DNA of 64,000 bases from an uncultured Ilyobacter sp. (lineage in GTDB: Bacteria; Fusobacteriota; Fusobacteriia; Fusobacteriales; Fusobacteriaceae), in contig NZ_OY764059.1 in assembly GCF_963668085.1 (NCBI RefSeq), positions 1,674,001 to 1,738,000 of the forward strand, given 5' to 3'. Position 1 is the first letter of the stretch. Each line of letters begins with the position of its first letter. Shown here one piece after another: positions 1-9,059 of this stretch. The position numbers and the translations under genes are program-made. The notes under the pieces were generated by a model. The model saw only the letters and a program-made list of their open reading frames with translations, had not been told where the DNA came from and made no database searches.

Positions 1-235
1 TTTTTGAAAAAAATGTACACTTTTTTCACATAATTTATAATTTTTTTTATTTTCGTATTTGCTCTTATCTGTTATTTTCATATTCCCTTTTCACTATATA
101 TACAGCATTTTACCCACTAATTGATAGTTGAGGATGATGTTATTTTAAAAAATAATCTTCATAATAATTTTGACTTAAGAAACTATTTTCTCAGATATTT
201 AATTTTTTCTCTCGTTTTTATAAAAATTCAAATAC

Positions 236-264
236 AAAAAAAGACGAGTAAATACCCGTCTTTT
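236..264 (-). terminator. Rho-independent terminator after rpsI
   Basis: An 8-bp stem (AAAAGACG / CGTCTTTT) sits just past the rpsI stop and is followed on the minus strand by a T-rich tract, as expected for the end of the rplM-rpsI transcript. I see nothing further in bases 1-235. Confidence 0.75.
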
Positions 265-280
265 CCATAAAATTGTAAAC

Positions 281-679
281 TTATCTTTTTGAGAACTGTG
301 GTGATCTTCTTGCTTTTTTCTTACCGAATTTCTTTCTTTCTACCATTCTAGAGTCTCTAGTTAGGAAACCAGCTTCTCTTAATGCTTTCTTTAAAGATTC
401 GTCAGAAGAAAGAAGAGCTCTTGAGATACCGTGTCTGATTGCTCCAGCTTGTCCGGCATTTCCTCCACCATCTACATTTATCTTTACTGTAAATTTATCC
501 AAAGTCTCAGTAAGTACTAGCGGCTGTTCTACAATTTTAGAAAGAATTTCTCTTCCACCAAAATATTCTGCCATAGTTTTACCATTAATCTCTATTCCAG
601 ATCCACCAGGGATAAGTCTTACTCTTGCTACAGAAGTTTTTCTTCTTCCAGTTCCTATATATTGCATCATTTCTGCCAC
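281..679 (-). CDS. rpsI: 30S ribosomal protein S9
   Basis: S9 of the small ribosomal subunit; its C-terminal tail reaches the P-site tRNA. The N-terminal [14 protein letters not shown] motif and the basic C-terminus ending PQFSKR are diagnostic, and the length (132 aa) is normal. A longer frame opens at a TTG at 685, but the AGGAGG box at about 689-694 is only 3 nt from it. The box is 9 nt from a GTG at 679, which gives [11 protein letters not shown], the usual S9 N-terminus, so I choose the GTG. The gene follows rplM by 18 bp, the standard L13-S9 pair, and is certainly cotranscribed with it. The tail reads KKARRSPQF where most S9 proteins have RRRPQF, a minor variation. Confidence 0.97.
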   Translation of the reverse strand: MAEMMQYIGTGRRKTSVARVRLIPGGSGIEINGKTMAEYFGGREILSKIVEQPLVLTETLDKFTVKINVDGGGNAGQAGAIRHGISRALLSSDESLKKALREAGFLTRDSRMVERKKFGKKKARRSPQFSKR

Positions 680-697
680 TGTCAATTACCTCCTAAA

Positions 698-1132
698 TTA
701 TAGTTCTACCGTTTCTGGCTTTTGTGCTGCGTGAGTGTGTTCAGCTCCAACAAATACTCTCAATCTTGTTAACTGCTCTCTTCCTAATTTGTTATTTGGA
801 AGCATTCTCTTTACAGCTAGCATTAAAGCTTCTTCTGGTTTTTTAGCTAAAACTTCTTCAAGTCTTCTCTCTCTTAGCCCTCCAGGGAATCCAGAATGGT
901 TATAATACATTTTGTCAGTAAGTTTCTTTCCAGTTACAGCAATTTTTTCCATGTTAGTTACGATTACGAAGTCTCCTCCATCGATATGTGGAGTATAAGT
1001 AACTTTATTTTTACCCATAAGTTTCTTAGCTATTTCAGCAGCTAATCTACCTAGAATTTTTCCTTCAGCATCGTAGTGATACCAGTCTCTTGTTACATCT
1101 TCTTTTCTTTGCATTACAGTGTACTTGTTCAC
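698..1132 (-). CDS. rplM: 50S ribosomal protein L13
   Basis: L13, an early assembly protein of the large subunit. At 144 aa it matches the family length, with the typical [21 protein letters not shown] start, the [12 protein letters not shown] core, [10 protein letters not shown] and the [13 protein letters not shown] segment. Translation starts at a GTG (1130-1132) placed 8 nt from a strong GAGGAGG box, and the protein begins [13 protein letters not shown]. It is the first gene of the L13-S9 operon, driven by a consensus promoter at 1214-1242 and preceded by a leader with two hairpins that may mediate autoregulation. Confidence 0.97.
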   Translation of the reverse strand: MNKYTVMQRKEDVTRDWYHYDAEGKILGRLAAEIAKKLMGKNKVTYTPHIDGGDFVIVTNMEKIAVTGKKLTDKMYYNHSGFPGGLRERRLEEVLAKKPEEALMLAVKRMLPNNKLGREQLTRLRVFVGAEHTHAAQKPETVEL

Positions 1133-1206
1133 TATTTTTTCCTCCTCAGTAAGTTATATTTACATAAATATAACGCAACGGTCCTTTGTGGGAAAGGATT
1201 ATTTTA
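1133..1206 (-). promoter_or_regulatory. rplM 5' leader with two hairpins (L13-leader-like)
   Basis: The predicted transcript leader of about 75 nt holds two inverted repeats. One is a perfect 10-bp stem (arm GTTATATTTA) at 1153-1174, ending 5 nt upstream of the Shine-Dalgarno box at 1141-1147. The other is a TCCTTT / AAAGGA hairpin at 1182-1198. A hairpin abutting the SD of rplM recalls the L13 leader known in Firmicutes. The function is inferred; only the repeats are seen. Confidence 0.5.
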
Positions 1207-1213
1207 CCAAAGT

Positions 1214-1242
1214 ATTATATATTTTTTAACATTTTATGTCAA
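1214..1242 (-). promoter_or_regulatory. Consensus sigma70-type promoter of rplM-rpsI
   Basis: On the minus strand there is a perfect -35 TTGACA (1237-1242), a 17-nt spacer and a perfect -10 TATAAT (1214-1219), so transcription should start near 1207. Confidence 0.85.
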
Positions 1243-1330
1243 GACATTTTACTTGAAATATAAATCTTAAAATTAAATCTTTACTTTTTTTGCCTCTATA
1301 CTTGAATTAATGTTCTCTTTCTAAAAAAAT

Positions 1331-1364
1331 AAAAAAACAAGACGACATTAAATCGTCCTGTTTT
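1331..1364 (-). terminator. Rho-independent terminator
   Basis: Near-perfect hairpin (arms AAAACAGGACGA / TCGTCTTGTTTT with one mismatch) followed on the minus strand by a T-rich tract, immediately after the stop of the gene at 1372-2049. Confidence 0.8.
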
Positions 1365-1371
1365 GGATTAT

Positions 1372-2049
1372 CTAATTATTTTCTTTTGGGTCTTCAGATT
1401 TTGGTATAGGTCTTCCAAACATCCACTCTATCTGTCTTCTAAGTCCTGTAAGGTCGTGTTCTTTTCCGTCTAGAGAGATCTTGTCATCTATAGGGAAGGC
1501 TGTAAACTCCTCCTCTATAACCATATCTCTCTGAAGATTAAGCTGAAGCTTTACAGATTCCTTGGTTCCAAAAGGCCTAAACTCTGTCTTTACCGTCTTA
1601 ATTAGATTTTCATCGTCCATTATTTTCTTTATCTCCTCTTCACTAAATCTTCTTTGAGGGGGATATGCTGCTATGAAAAGATCACAAGACTGTACAAATT
1701 TTAGTCCCTCTGGCTTTTTTTCCAAAAGGTCTAAGGTATACCTTCCTCTTTCGGTAATCAGAAAATTTTCAATATCTATTACTTTTTTCCCTGTTCCAAA
1801 AGGGGATGCCGCTATACCAAATTCGCCCTTTGAGATAAGCTCGTCCTCTGGACCGTTGAGCCTCATTTCAAACATTGTATTTCTCTCAAGTCCGTCTAAC
1901 TCCAAAACCATAGAAAGATTTTTCATAGGAAATGGGAAAACCGGCTGAACCATCTCAGAAAATGCCCCTAAAATGTCGATGGCTCCCCCTAATTGCTTAT
2001 TTATCTGGGCTTTATGTGCCACTATTAGATTTTTAACCTTTACTGCCAT
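1372..2049 (-). CDS. Conserved hypothetical protein (DUF6941-like)
   Basis: A 225-aa soluble protein with no signal peptide or membrane segment. The first 110 residues (a HKAQINKQLGGAIDILGAF opening, then a beta-rich stretch with LNGPEDELISKGEFGI) loosely resemble the DUF6941 type of phage/bacterial accessory protein. The second half is acidic and charged (FSEEEIKKIMDDENLIK) with no motif I recognise. It stands alone, with its own terminator downstream and 129 bp from cca upstream. Function unknown; the family suggestion is tentative. Confidence 0.6.
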   Translation of the reverse strand: MAVKVKNLIVAHKAQINKQLGGAIDILGAFSEMVQPVFPFPMKNLSMVLELDGLERNTMFEMRLNGPEDELISKGEFGIAASPFGTGKKVIDIENFLITERGRYTLDLLEKKPEGLKFVQSCDLFIAAYPPQRRFSEEEIKKIMDDENLIKTVKTEFRPFGTKESVKLQLNLQRDMVIEEEFTAFPIDDKISLDGKEHDLTGLRRQIEWMFGRPIPKSEDPKENN

Positions 2050-2178
2050 TTATTTCTCCCCTCTGATCTCTTTGATTTTCATTCTTGAAAATTTTTTCTT
2101 ATTTTATAGATAGATTTACCCTGCTTTTGCAAGGCATGGTTATGAATATCTTTCTATTTACTTATAAATATAACATAT

Positions 2179-3462
2179 TTAAATCCCTTTGTAAACAAGC
2201 CCCACAGCCAGATTAGAGAAGTAAAATTCCCGGGCACCTTTAATGTTTTCAAATTTTTCCTCTAGCTGTGCCTCATAAAGTTCTTTCAGTATTTCACCAA
2301 AATTTTCTCCAGGCTTTACACCCCATTCTATAAGGTTTTTTCCTCTAACTATTGGTTTCAGGTCATTTTTTATCTTTTGATATACAGCCCCTATACTTTC
2401 TATTATATCCAGTTCCTCGCTATTGTCACTTCGTCCTCTTCCCAGTACATCGCATCTATAAAGCTTTAATAACTTGTCTATATCTACCTTTACAGCCAGT
2501 TTCTTCACCGATATCCTGTCTGCCCCACCCTTTAAGAGCATTTTCAGAGGTTCCTCGTGATACCTCACAAGTCTTCTTACACTGTCTATTAACTCTCTGC
2601 TCTCTGTGAATTTTATTATCTCACGATCAAATATCTCCTGAGATTTCTCGCAGTGTCCACTAAATCCAGGAAAGGTCTCTTTTTTCCCCGTATCGTGATA
2701 GAGTATGCCCCAGAATAATTCCAGAGTTCTTTCTTCCTTTGAAAGCACATCTAGCATCATCATAGTGTGTTTGAACACACTTCCTTCAGGATGATAGATC
2801 CTATCCTGCATCACCTCTTTTAAGGAGCTTAGCTCAGGCATTAACTTTTCCAAGACACCGGTTTTTTCCAAAAATAGAAAACCCTCAGATGGCCTTATAC
2901 CAAGCATGTATATTTTTTCAAGCTCCCGGCAGATCCTCTCCTTAGGAACTTTTAAAATCTCTTCTTTCTCTTCTATAATAATTTTTTCCAGAGAATCTTC
3001 AACAGAAAATTCAAATCTGCTTATAAACTGTGCTGTCCTAAGTATCCTAAGGGGATCCTGTAAAAAACTATTTTTATCCACATATCTCAAAAGTTTATTT
3101 TTTATATCTTCTATGCCGCCAAAAAAATCCAGATACTCATCCTCTATAAGGTTATAGTAAATAGAATTAATCGTGAAATCCCGCCTTCTTGCACACTCCT
3201 TTATAGAAGTTTTAGCCTCTATAAAGGAGATCTCTATACTGTTATTCAGTATATAGATCTCATAGCTTTTACCCACCTTTTTAAATTTTCCGTACTTTTG
3301 AAGGATTTTTTCAAACTTTTCCCTTTTTATCCCCATCACTTCAAGGTCTATATCCTTTATCTCATCCTCTGTTGCTCCCATTAGCCGGTCTCTTACCCAG
3401 CCTCCCACAAGATATGCTTCCCCGTTATTTTCCCATATCTCCCTAATCAGTTTTTTGTACAT
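2179..3462 (-). CDS. cca: CCA-adding tRNA nucleotidyltransferase / poly(A) polymerase family, with HD domain
   Basis: Class II nucleotidyltransferase that would add or repair the CCA end of tRNAs. The N-terminus carries the signature GGWVRDRLMG (about residues 21-30) and the metal-binding DIDLEVMG, followed by CARRRDFTINSIYYN, which forms the nucleotide-binding region. The middle has an HD-type metal phosphohydrolase motif (HTMMMLD, then YHDTGK), so this is the HD-containing bacterial architecture; 427 aa fits. Start ATG at 3462 has an overlapping GGAGGAGG box. It is the last gene of xseB-ispA-cca, but a hairpin terminator separates it from ispA. A poly(A) polymerase role cannot be excluded from sequence alone. 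Confidence 0.88.
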   Translation of the reverse strand: MYKKLIREIWENNGEAYLVGGWVRDRLMGATEDEIKDIDLEVMGIKREKFEKILQKYGKFKKVGKSYEIYILNNSIEISFIEAKTSIKECARRRDFTINSIYYNLIEDEYLDFFGGIEDIKNKLLRYVDKNSFLQDPLRILRTAQFISRFEFSVEDSLEKIIIEEKEEILKVPKERICRELEKIYMLGIRPSEGFLFLEKTGVLEKLMPELSSLKEVMQDRIYHPEGSVFKHTMMMLDVLSKEERTLELFWGILYHDTGKKETFPGFSGHCEKSQEIFDREIIKFTESRELIDSVRRLVRYHEEPLKMLLKGGADRISVKKLAVKVDIDKLLKLYRCDVLGRGRSDNSEELDIIESIGAVYQKIKNDLKPIVRGKNLIEWGVKPGENFGEILKELYEAQLEEKFENIKGAREFYFSNLAVGLVYKGI

Positions 3463-3472
3463 TCCTCCTCCT

Positions 3473-3500
3473 AAAAAAGGGACCCCCTTAGGTCCCTATT
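3473..3500 (-). terminator. Terminator/attenuator between ispA and cca
   Basis: A 7-bp GGGACC-type stem overlaps the ispA stop codon and runs into a T6 tract on the minus strand, giving a good intrinsic terminator upstream of cca. Confidence 0.7.
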
Positions 3501-4380
3501 TTTCTCTGTCTTGTATGTAATCTGCAAGTTCTATAAACAACTTTCCCTTATCTGACTGAAACTCACTGTGTATTATATTTTTGGCTGCCTCTATTTTTTC
3601 AGCTAGCATCTCTTTTGTTTTTTCCATTCCAAAAATAGAAGGGTAAGTGGATTTTTCAAGTTCTTTATCACTTCCCACAGGTTTTCCTATTTTCTCAAAA
3701 TCACCCTCTATATCCAATATATCGTCCTTTATCTGAAAGGCTAATCCTATGAGCTCAGAGTATTCTATGAGCTTTTCTTTCTTCTCCTCTTCCACTCCGG
3801 CTATTATACAGGCCACTTCCACAGGAAGGCTTATCATCTTTCCTGTTTTATGAGTATGGATATACTGCAAGACCGGAAGATCTATACTCTTCCCCTCGCT
3901 CTCTATATCCACCATCTGTCCGCCTATCATTCCCTTTATGCCTGCATACTGTGAAGTCAGTCTCACTATATCCACGATTTTTTCAGCCTCTATATTTTGA
4001 CCTTTAGATGTGAGGACATTGAATGCATGTGTCAAAAGGGCATCTCCTATCAGTATCCCCTGAGCTTCCCCATATTTTTTATGTGTGGTAAGCTTTCCCC
4101 TCCTGTAGTCGTCATCGTCAAGAGCAGGCAAATCGTCATGTACAAGAGAATAAGAGTGTATCATCTCTATGGCCACTGCAGCTGGTATCCCATTTTCTTC
4201 CCTTTCTCCCAATAGCTCCAAGGTCATCAGGAGCAGAATAGGTCTAAGCCTCTTACCGCCATTTAACACTGCATACTTCATTCCCTCTGCTATCACCTGG
4301 GGATATTTCAGCTCATCTAGGTAATTTTTTATACTTCCATCTATGAGTTCTCTCTTTTCTTTCAAATAATTTTTCAGCAT
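3496..4380 (-). CDS. ispA: Polyprenyl synthetase (farnesyl diphosphate synthase type)
   Basis: Condenses isopentenyl diphosphate with allylic diphosphates to make farnesyl-PP, the precursor of undecaprenyl carriers and quinones. It has the NGGKRLRPIL motif, the first aspartate-rich region DDLPALDDDDYRRGK (about residues 79-93), GQMVDIESEGK, and the second aspartate-rich DDILD (about 216-220). Length 294 aa is typical for bacterial IspA. It follows xseB by 12 bp, the common xseB-ispA arrangement. The MEP-pathway gene ispG lies about 7.5 kb away in the same window, so isoprenoids are probably made by the MEP route. Confidence 0.93.
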   Translation of the reverse strand: MLKNYLKEKRELIDGSIKNYLDELKYPQVIAEGMKYAVLNGGKRLRPILLLMTLELLGEREENGIPAAVAIEMIHSYSLVHDDLPALDDDDYRRGKLTTHKKYGEAQGILIGDALLTHAFNVLTSKGQNIEAEKIVDIVRLTSQYAGIKGMIGGQMVDIESEGKSIDLPVLQYIHTHKTGKMISLPVEVACIIAGVEEEKKEKLIEYSELIGLAFQIKDDILDIEGDFEKIGKPVGSDKELEKSTYPSIFGMEKTKEMLAEKIEAAKNIIHSEFQSDKGKLFIELADYIQDREK

Positions 4381-4392
4381 AATTATCTCCTA

Positions 4393-4608
4393 TTAAAACT
4401 CTTCTAATTTAATTTCGCCGTTTTCCTCTATAACCTTCATTATCTTTCCCTCTGCCTTTTCAAGCATCTCAGAAGATTTTTTCAAAAGCTTCATAGCTTT
4501 TTCATATTCTCTTATAGACGCAGAAAGCTCCATGTCTCCACTTTCAAGCCTGGATATTACTTCATCTACCTCAGCTAAATTTTCTTCGAAAGTTTTTACC
4601 TTAGCCAT
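4393..4608 (-). CDS. xseB: Exodeoxyribonuclease VII small subunit
   Basis: Small subunit of exonuclease VII, which degrades single-stranded DNA. The 71-aa protein is a two-helix coiled coil with the family pattern TFEENLAEVDEVISRLESGDMELSASIREYEKAMKL. The catalytic partner XseA is not next to it: a promoter and an intergenic repeat lie upstream instead. It heads the xseB-ispA-cca run, and a GAGGTGAT box precedes the ATG. Confidence 0.93.
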   Translation of the reverse strand: MAKVKTFEENLAEVDEVISRLESGDMELSASIREYEKAMKLLKKSSEMLEKAEGKIMKVIEENGEIKLEEF

Positions 4609-4626
4609 ATTATCACCTCATAGAAA

Positions 4627-4655
4627 ATTATACTATATCAAAGGGCTCTTCACAA
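4627..4655 (-). promoter_or_regulatory. Promoter of xseB-ispA-cca
   Basis: Minus-strand -35 TTGTGA (4650-4655), 17-nt spacer and -10 TATAAT (4627-4632), followed about 20 nt later by the xseB start. Confidence 0.7.
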
Positions 4656-4657
4656 GT

Positions 4658-5155
4658 TAATAAAGTACTGAATTTACAAGAATATTAGAGTCAAAAGATT
4701 TTGTCACGAATGAAAACCGATAAAAGTCAAAAAAATTAACACGAATAAATACAAAACCTTTTGCCACAGAGCATCATAAAAGTATATGTTGCACAGAGAA
4801 AAAGAGAGAGTTTCACAGAGTTAAAACCGAAACTATAAACACTCTCTTTTGCGAAAAGGGTTTTTTTATCCTTTTTCCCTTGCCATTGACAAAATCAGCG
4901 TTAAGAATAACCGCAGTGAAATCCTTAGAAAAAATCGACTGTCTGAGCGTAGCGAGTGACCAGAAAATAACGAGTTACACGAGTATATTTTCTGGTTCTC
5001 AGAAACTCGTTTTCTGAGTTTCCTTATTGCTGTTGGATTTTCAAGGTTATTTAGCTGATTTTTCACAGGCTTGAACTTTTGGTTATGCCCTGACCGAAGG
5101 GAGGAAATGCCCTTGGGGTCTTTTCTTTCAAGAGAAAAGTAACGAATCCCGATAA
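4658..5155. repeat. Dispersed intergenic repeat, copy 1 (about 500 bp)
   Basis: This stretch matches bases 23886-24275 in inverted orientation along most of its length. Shared blocks include the outer end (TACTGAATTTACAAG), TTTTGTCACGAATGAAAA, a CACAGAG-rich block, TCAGCGTTAAGAATAACCGC, GTCTGAGCGTAGCGAGT, TTCACAGGCTTGAACTTTTGG and the other end near CGGGATTCGTTAC read in reverse. Copy 1 carries about 34 bp (around 5084-5120) and a hairpin-like CCAGAAAATA block that copy 2 lacks. Short open frames inside it are not shared between copies in the same frame, so it is probably non-coding. It fills the gap between xseB and rsmD. Confidence 0.85.
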
Positions 5156-5181
5156 ATTCAATAATTACTCACAAAAAATTT

Positions 5182-5208
5182 AAAAGCCGCCTGAAATAAA
5201 CAGGCGGC
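5182..5208 (-). terminator. Rho-independent terminator after rsmD
   Basis: Perfect 8-bp GC-rich stem GCCGCCTG / CAGGCGGC with a 7-nt loop and a T-run on the minus strand, right after the rsmD stop. Confidence 0.85.
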
Positions 5209-5214
5209 AGATTA

Positions 5215-5763
5215 TTATTTCGTATAAAAAGTTAAAGTTTTCTTTCCGTAACTTTTTTCGTCTACTTTTTTATATCCCACTATCTCCTGGTCAAGTCTCT
5301 CATGAAGATGGTGCTCACATATTATTAGACCTCCATCAGCTAGGATATTATTTTTTTCTATCTTTTTAATGACCTCTGTACATACATTTTCTTTATAGGG
5401 AGGGTCCATAAATATTATGTCAAACTTTTCTCCCTTTCTACCCAAGATCTCCACTGCTCTGGAAACCTCATTTTTATAGGCTCTGCATTTATTCTCAAAG
5501 CCAAGGCTGTTTACATTTTCTATTATTATTTTAAGGGCCTCTTGATCCTTTTCTATCATTATGGCTCTCTTTGCACCTCTGCTTATAGCTTCTAAGGCTA
5601 TATTTCCTGTTCCGCTAAAAAGGTCTAGGATACTGCTATCTTCTACATAGGGCTGTATCTTTGAAAACAAAGCCTCTTTTACCCTGTCTAAGGTAGGTCT
5701 TGTCTCTGTCCCTTTTCTGCATTTTATACTTTTGTTTTTGGCTGTCCCGGCTATTATTCTCAC
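5215..5763 (-). CDS. rsmD: 16S rRNA (guanine966-N2)-methyltransferase
   Basis: Methylates the N2 of G966 in 16S rRNA. The protein (182 aa, normal length) opens with MRIIAGTAKNKSIKCRKG and has TRPTLDRVKEALFSKI, the SAM-binding motif ILDLFSGTGNIALEAISRGA, and the catalytic motif IV IIFMDPPY characteristic of N2-guanine and adenine methyltransferases. It follows queA by 10 bp and is the last gene of prfA-prmC-queA-rsmD, which ends in the strong hairpin downstream. All four genes act on translation or its RNAs. Confidence 0.93.
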   Translation of the reverse strand: MRIIAGTAKNKSIKCRKGTETRPTLDRVKEALFSKIQPYVEDSSILDLFSGTGNIALEAISRGAKRAIMIEKDQEALKIIIENVNSLGFENKCRAYKNEVSRAVEILGRKGEKFDIIFMDPPYKENVCTEVIKKIEKNNILADGGLIICEHHLHERLDQEIVGYKKVDEKSYGKKTLTFYTK

Positions 5764-5773
5764 AGCTCACCTC

Positions 5774-6805
5774 CTAATAAATAAACATCGCATCTCCAAA
5801 ACTGAAAAAGCGATATTTCTCCTCAACTGCTTTTTTGTACACATCCATAATAATCTCCCTGCTTGAAAATGCCGAAACGAGCATCAAAAGGGTAGACTTT
5901 GGAAGGTGGAAATTTGTTATCAGGCCATCTACCATCTTAAACTTGTACCCAGGATATATAAATATATCTGTCGATCCCTTGCCTGCTACAAGCATACCAT
6001 CTTCATCTACCGAAGACTCTAGGGTACGTATAGAGGTTGTTCCAACTGCTATGATCCTTCGGCCCTCTTTTTTGGCCTTGTTTATTATCTCTGCTGATTT
6101 TTCTGGAACCTCATAAGTCTCCTCATGCATCTTGTGATCTAGTACATCTTCTGTTTTGACAGGTCTGAAGGTTCCTAGCCCAACTTCCAAAAATAGATCA
6201 GCTATCTCCACACCTTTTTCTTTTATTTTTTCCAAAAGTTCTTCTGTAAAATGAAGTCCCGCAGTGGGAGCCGCTACAGACTCACCCTTTATAGCATATA
6301 CTGTCTGATATCTCTCTTTTTCCGAGAGCTTTTCACTTATATATGGCGGAAGAGGCATCTGACCCAGCTTGTCTAGTATCTCTTCAAAAACTCCCTCATA
6401 ATAAAAAGTCAGTATTCTATTCCCATCTTCTTTTATCTCTTTGAGCTCAGCTACAAGCTCATTATTTTCACCTATAAATACCTTTTGACCTATTTTAAGT
6501 CTCTTGGCATTTCCAATAAGACATTCCCAGGTATTTATATCCTGCCTTTTCAGAAGAAATACTTCAAGGATAGCCCCTGTGTCTTTTCTTCCCATAAGCC
6601 TTGCAGGTATTACTCTAGTAGAATTCCTTACAAGAACATCCCCTGTATTTAGAGAATCTATTATATTATAAAATCTTTTATGTTCTATATCCCCAGTTTT
6701 CTTATTTACCAGCATCAGCCTAGAGTGATCTCTCGGTTCTGCAGGTGTTTGCCCAATCAGTTCTTCTGGAAGATTATAGTCATAGTCAGACAATCTTGTT
6801 GACAT
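5774..6805 (-). CDS. queA: S-adenosylmethionine:tRNA ribosyltransferase-isomerase
   Basis: Penultimate step of queuosine synthesis: transfers and isomerises the ribosyl group of SAM onto 7-aminomethyl-7-deazaguanine in tRNA. At 343 aa it is full length. Family landmarks are [17 protein letters not shown] at the N-terminus, [44 protein letters not shown], the HKMHEE segment and [20 protein letters not shown] near the C-terminus. It lies 10 bp from both prmC and rsmD, consistent with one transcript. Confidence 0.96.
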   Translation of the reverse strand: MSTRLSDYDYNLPEELIGQTPAEPRDHSRLMLVNKKTGDIEHKRFYNIIDSLNTGDVLVRNSTRVIPARLMGRKDTGAILEVFLLKRQDINTWECLIGNAKRLKIGQKVFIGENNELVAELKEIKEDGNRILTFYYEGVFEEILDKLGQMPLPPYISEKLSEKERYQTVYAIKGESVAAPTAGLHFTEELLEKIKEKGVEIADLFLEVGLGTFRPVKTEDVLDHKMHEETYEVPEKSAEIINKAKKEGRRIIAVGTTSIRTLESSVDEDGMLVAGKGSTDIFIYPGYKFKMVDGLITNFHLPKSTLLMLVSAFSSREIIMDVYKKAVEEKYRFFSFGDAMFIY

Positions 6806-6815
6806 AATTTTCTCC

Positions 6816-7946
6816 TTACTTCTTTTTTCCGATTACTATTCTTTCTATCTGATGATAATCTTTGACAATTACTATATTTTCAAATTTGTTACTCTCCATA
6901 ATCTCTTTTACCTTTTGAGCTTGATTATATCCCACTTCAAAAGCCAAAAAACCACCACTTTTTAGATAATCCCAAGCCTTTGCCGTTATGAGTTTATAAA
7001 AATATAATCCCTCATCTTCTGCTGTCAGTGCCAATTTAGGTTCATATTTCTTAACCTCATGCATCAGTTCCCTATACTCTTTTTCAGGAATGTACGGGGG
7101 ATTGGATACTATCATATCAAAGGCCTTGTAACTGACATTTTGAAAAACATCAGATTTTATGAATTTTACATTATTAGCCTTATTTAGCTCTTTGTTTTGG
7201 TTAGCTACTTCTAGAGCCTCATCACTTATATCCACACCGAGAACTTTTGATGACGGTATTTTTTTCCCAAGGCTTACAGATATTGCTCCACTTCCCACAC
7301 CTATATCCAAAATAAAAGGTGCTTTTATATCTGACACCAGAACAATACACTGCTCGACAAGAAGTTCCGTTTCAGGCCTCGGTATAAGAACTCTTTCATC
7401 TACCTTAAATTTATAACCAAAAAATTCCTCTTCACCCAAGATATACTGGAGAGGTTTTTTGTCTCTTGCTCTTTTTATTATCATCTCTTTTATCAGTTTT
7501 TTTTCTTCTTCAGTTATTTTTCGTGTAAAATCAAGAGTAAGGGTCAGCCTATTGGTTTTCAAAACATGAGAAAATATATATTCAGCTTCTAGTTTTGCAT
7601 TCTCTATACCATTCTTCTCTATATATTCAATAGATTGTGAGAGAAGTTGCAAGTTTTCTTTTTTATGATTTTCTTTCTCTATTTTTATTTCATCTACATT
7701 TTTATTTTCCAATTTTTCTAGGACTTTTTCAAAGTCCAATCTGTTCCTTGCCATCTCTTTCAAAAAATTTTTAATCTGGACTTTTTCATCTTCACTAAGA
7801 TCCCTGTCAAAATATGCATAAAGGCTTATCCTGTCAAGCTTCAACACATAAGCGACCACTTTTTCCGCCTGAAGTCGGGGTTTTGAAAAGGAGTATTTTT
7901 TCAAATACTCCTCACTAAATTTAAGTATATTAATTAATTTTTCCAT
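6816..7946 (-). CDS. prmC: Release-factor glutamine methyltransferase with duplicated N-terminal domain
   Basis: PrmC (HemK) methylates the Gln of the GGQ motif of release factors. The C-terminal methyltransferase has [10 protein letters not shown], the SAM-binding [18 protein letters not shown] and the catalytic NPPY (in [14 protein letters not shown]). The protein is 376 aa against the usual 280 or so because the helical N-terminal substrate-recognition domain appears twice. Residues about 5-68 ([21 protein letters not shown]) and about 100-165 ([20 protein letters not shown]) share the same pattern, each followed by VLK..R..L and a lysine-rich helix, with a charged linker between. The ATG overlaps the prfA stop by one base (TAATG), so the enzyme is translationally coupled to its substrate RF1. 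Confidence 0.93.
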   Translation of the reverse strand: MEKLINILKFSEEYLKKYSFSKPRLQAEKVVAYVLKLDRISLYAYFDRDLSEDEKVQIKNFLKEMARNRLDFEKVLEKLENKNVDEIKIEKENHKKENLQLLSQSIEYIEKNGIENAKLEAEYIFSHVLKTNRLTLTLDFTRKITEEEKKLIKEMIIKRARDKKPLQYILGEEEFFGYKFKVDERVLIPRPETELLVEQCIVLVSDIKAPFILDIGVGSGAISVSLGKKIPSSKVLGVDISDEALEVANQNKELNKANNVKFIKSDVFQNVSYKAFDMIVSNPPYIPEKEYRELMHEVKKYEPKLALTAEDEGLYFYKLITAKAWDYLKSGGFLAFEVGYNQAQKVKEIMESNKFENIVIVKDYHQIERIVIGKKK

Positions 7947-9019
7947 TATCCTGCTAAATTCGTAAGCATGTCAGCTTGGTCAAATGTGATAAGGGCATCT
8001 ATCATCTCAGTCAAATCCCCATCTAAAAAAGCATCTAACTTATGCAGGGTCAATTTTATTCTGTGGTCTGTGATTCTTCCTTGAGGATAGTTGTAAGTCC
8101 TTATTTTTTCAGATCTGGCACCTGTTCCTACCTGAAGTTTTCTTGTACTTTCTACCTCTGACCTTTGCTTTTCGATCTCCATCTCAAAGAGTTTTGTGGC
8201 AAGTACTTTCATGGCTTTTTCTCTGTTTTTCAACTGAGACCTTTCATCTTGACACTCTACTATAACTCCAGTAGGAAGATGAGTTATTCTAACTGCAGAG
8301 TCAGTGGTATTTACGTGCTGACCTCCTGCCCCTGATGATCTAAAGGTATCTATTTTCAGATCTGATGGCTTTATTTCCACCTGTTCTACATCATCCACTT
8401 CAGGTAAAACAGCTACAGTTGCAGTAGATGTATGTATTCTTCCAGAAGATTCAGTTTCTGGAACTCTCTGCACCCTGTGCACTCCAGACTCAAATTTGAG
8501 CTTAGAATATGCTCCCTGTCCATGGAGAGAAAAAACTATCTCTTTTAGTCCACCAACACCTACTTCACTCTTACTAAGTACTTCTGTCTTCCATTTGTTT
8601 CTCTCTGCATATCTGCAGTACATTCTATAGAGATTCCCAGCAAATAAAGCCGCTTCATCTCCACCTGTTCCACCTCTGATCTCTATTATAACGTTCTTAT
8701 CATCATTGGGATCCTTAGGGAGAAGAAGTATTCTGAGCTCTTGCTCTAGTTTTGGCATAATCTCCTCTATATCTCTCATCTCTTCAAGAAGCATCTCTTT
8801 CATCTCGTGGTCTTTTTCCACTTTGAGACTATCCTTGGTAAATTCCAAGTCCTCTGAATACCTTTTATACTCTTTGTATTTCTCCACAACTGGGGTAATC
8901 TCATTAAGTGCTTTGTTGTATTCTATAAGTTTTTTGGGGTCTTTTATAATCTCACTGCTACCTAATAATCCAGTAAGTTCCTCATGTTTTTTTACTACTT
9001 CCTCAAGCTTTCCAAACAT
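7946..9019 (-). CDS. prfA: Peptide chain release factor 1
   Basis: Reads UAA and UAG at the ribosomal A site. Full length (357 aa). The codon-recognition tripeptide is PET in [14 protein letters not shown], and the catalytic GGQ lies in [26 protein letters not shown] coiled N-terminal domain (about 1-100) precedes [27 protein letters not shown]. It heads the prfA-prmC-queA-rsmD operon from its own promoter. Confidence 0.97.
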   Translation of the reverse strand: MFGKLEEVVKKHEELTGLLGSSEIIKDPKKLIEYNKALNEITPVVEKYKEYKRYSEDLEFTKDSLKVEKDHEMKEMLLEEMRDIEEIMPKLEQELRILLLPKDPNDDKNVIIEIRGGTGGDEAALFAGNLYRMYCRYAERNKWKTEVLSKSEVGVGGLKEIVFSLHGQGAYSKLKFESGVHRVQRVPETESSGRIHTSTATVAVLPEVDDVEQVEIKPSDLKIDTFRSSGAGGQHVNTTDSAVRITHLPTGVIVECQDERSQLKNREKAMKVLATKLFEMEIEKQRSEVESTRKLQVGTGARSEKIRTYNYPQGRITDHRIKLTLHKLDAFLDGDLTEMIDALITFDQADMLTNLAG

Positions 9020-9059
9020 GCTCTCTCATTCCTTTCTTCTATTTTACTCTAACTTAGAA

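Noticed and set aside
1076..1270. 64-aa plus-strand open frame across the rplM start and leader
   Set aside because: It overlaps the rplM start and promoter, and the composition is that of AT-rich leader DNA.
4866..5066. 66-aa minus-strand open frame in repeat copy 1
   Set aside because: The equivalent frame is not kept in copy 2, and there is no ribosome binding site; treated as non-coding repeat.
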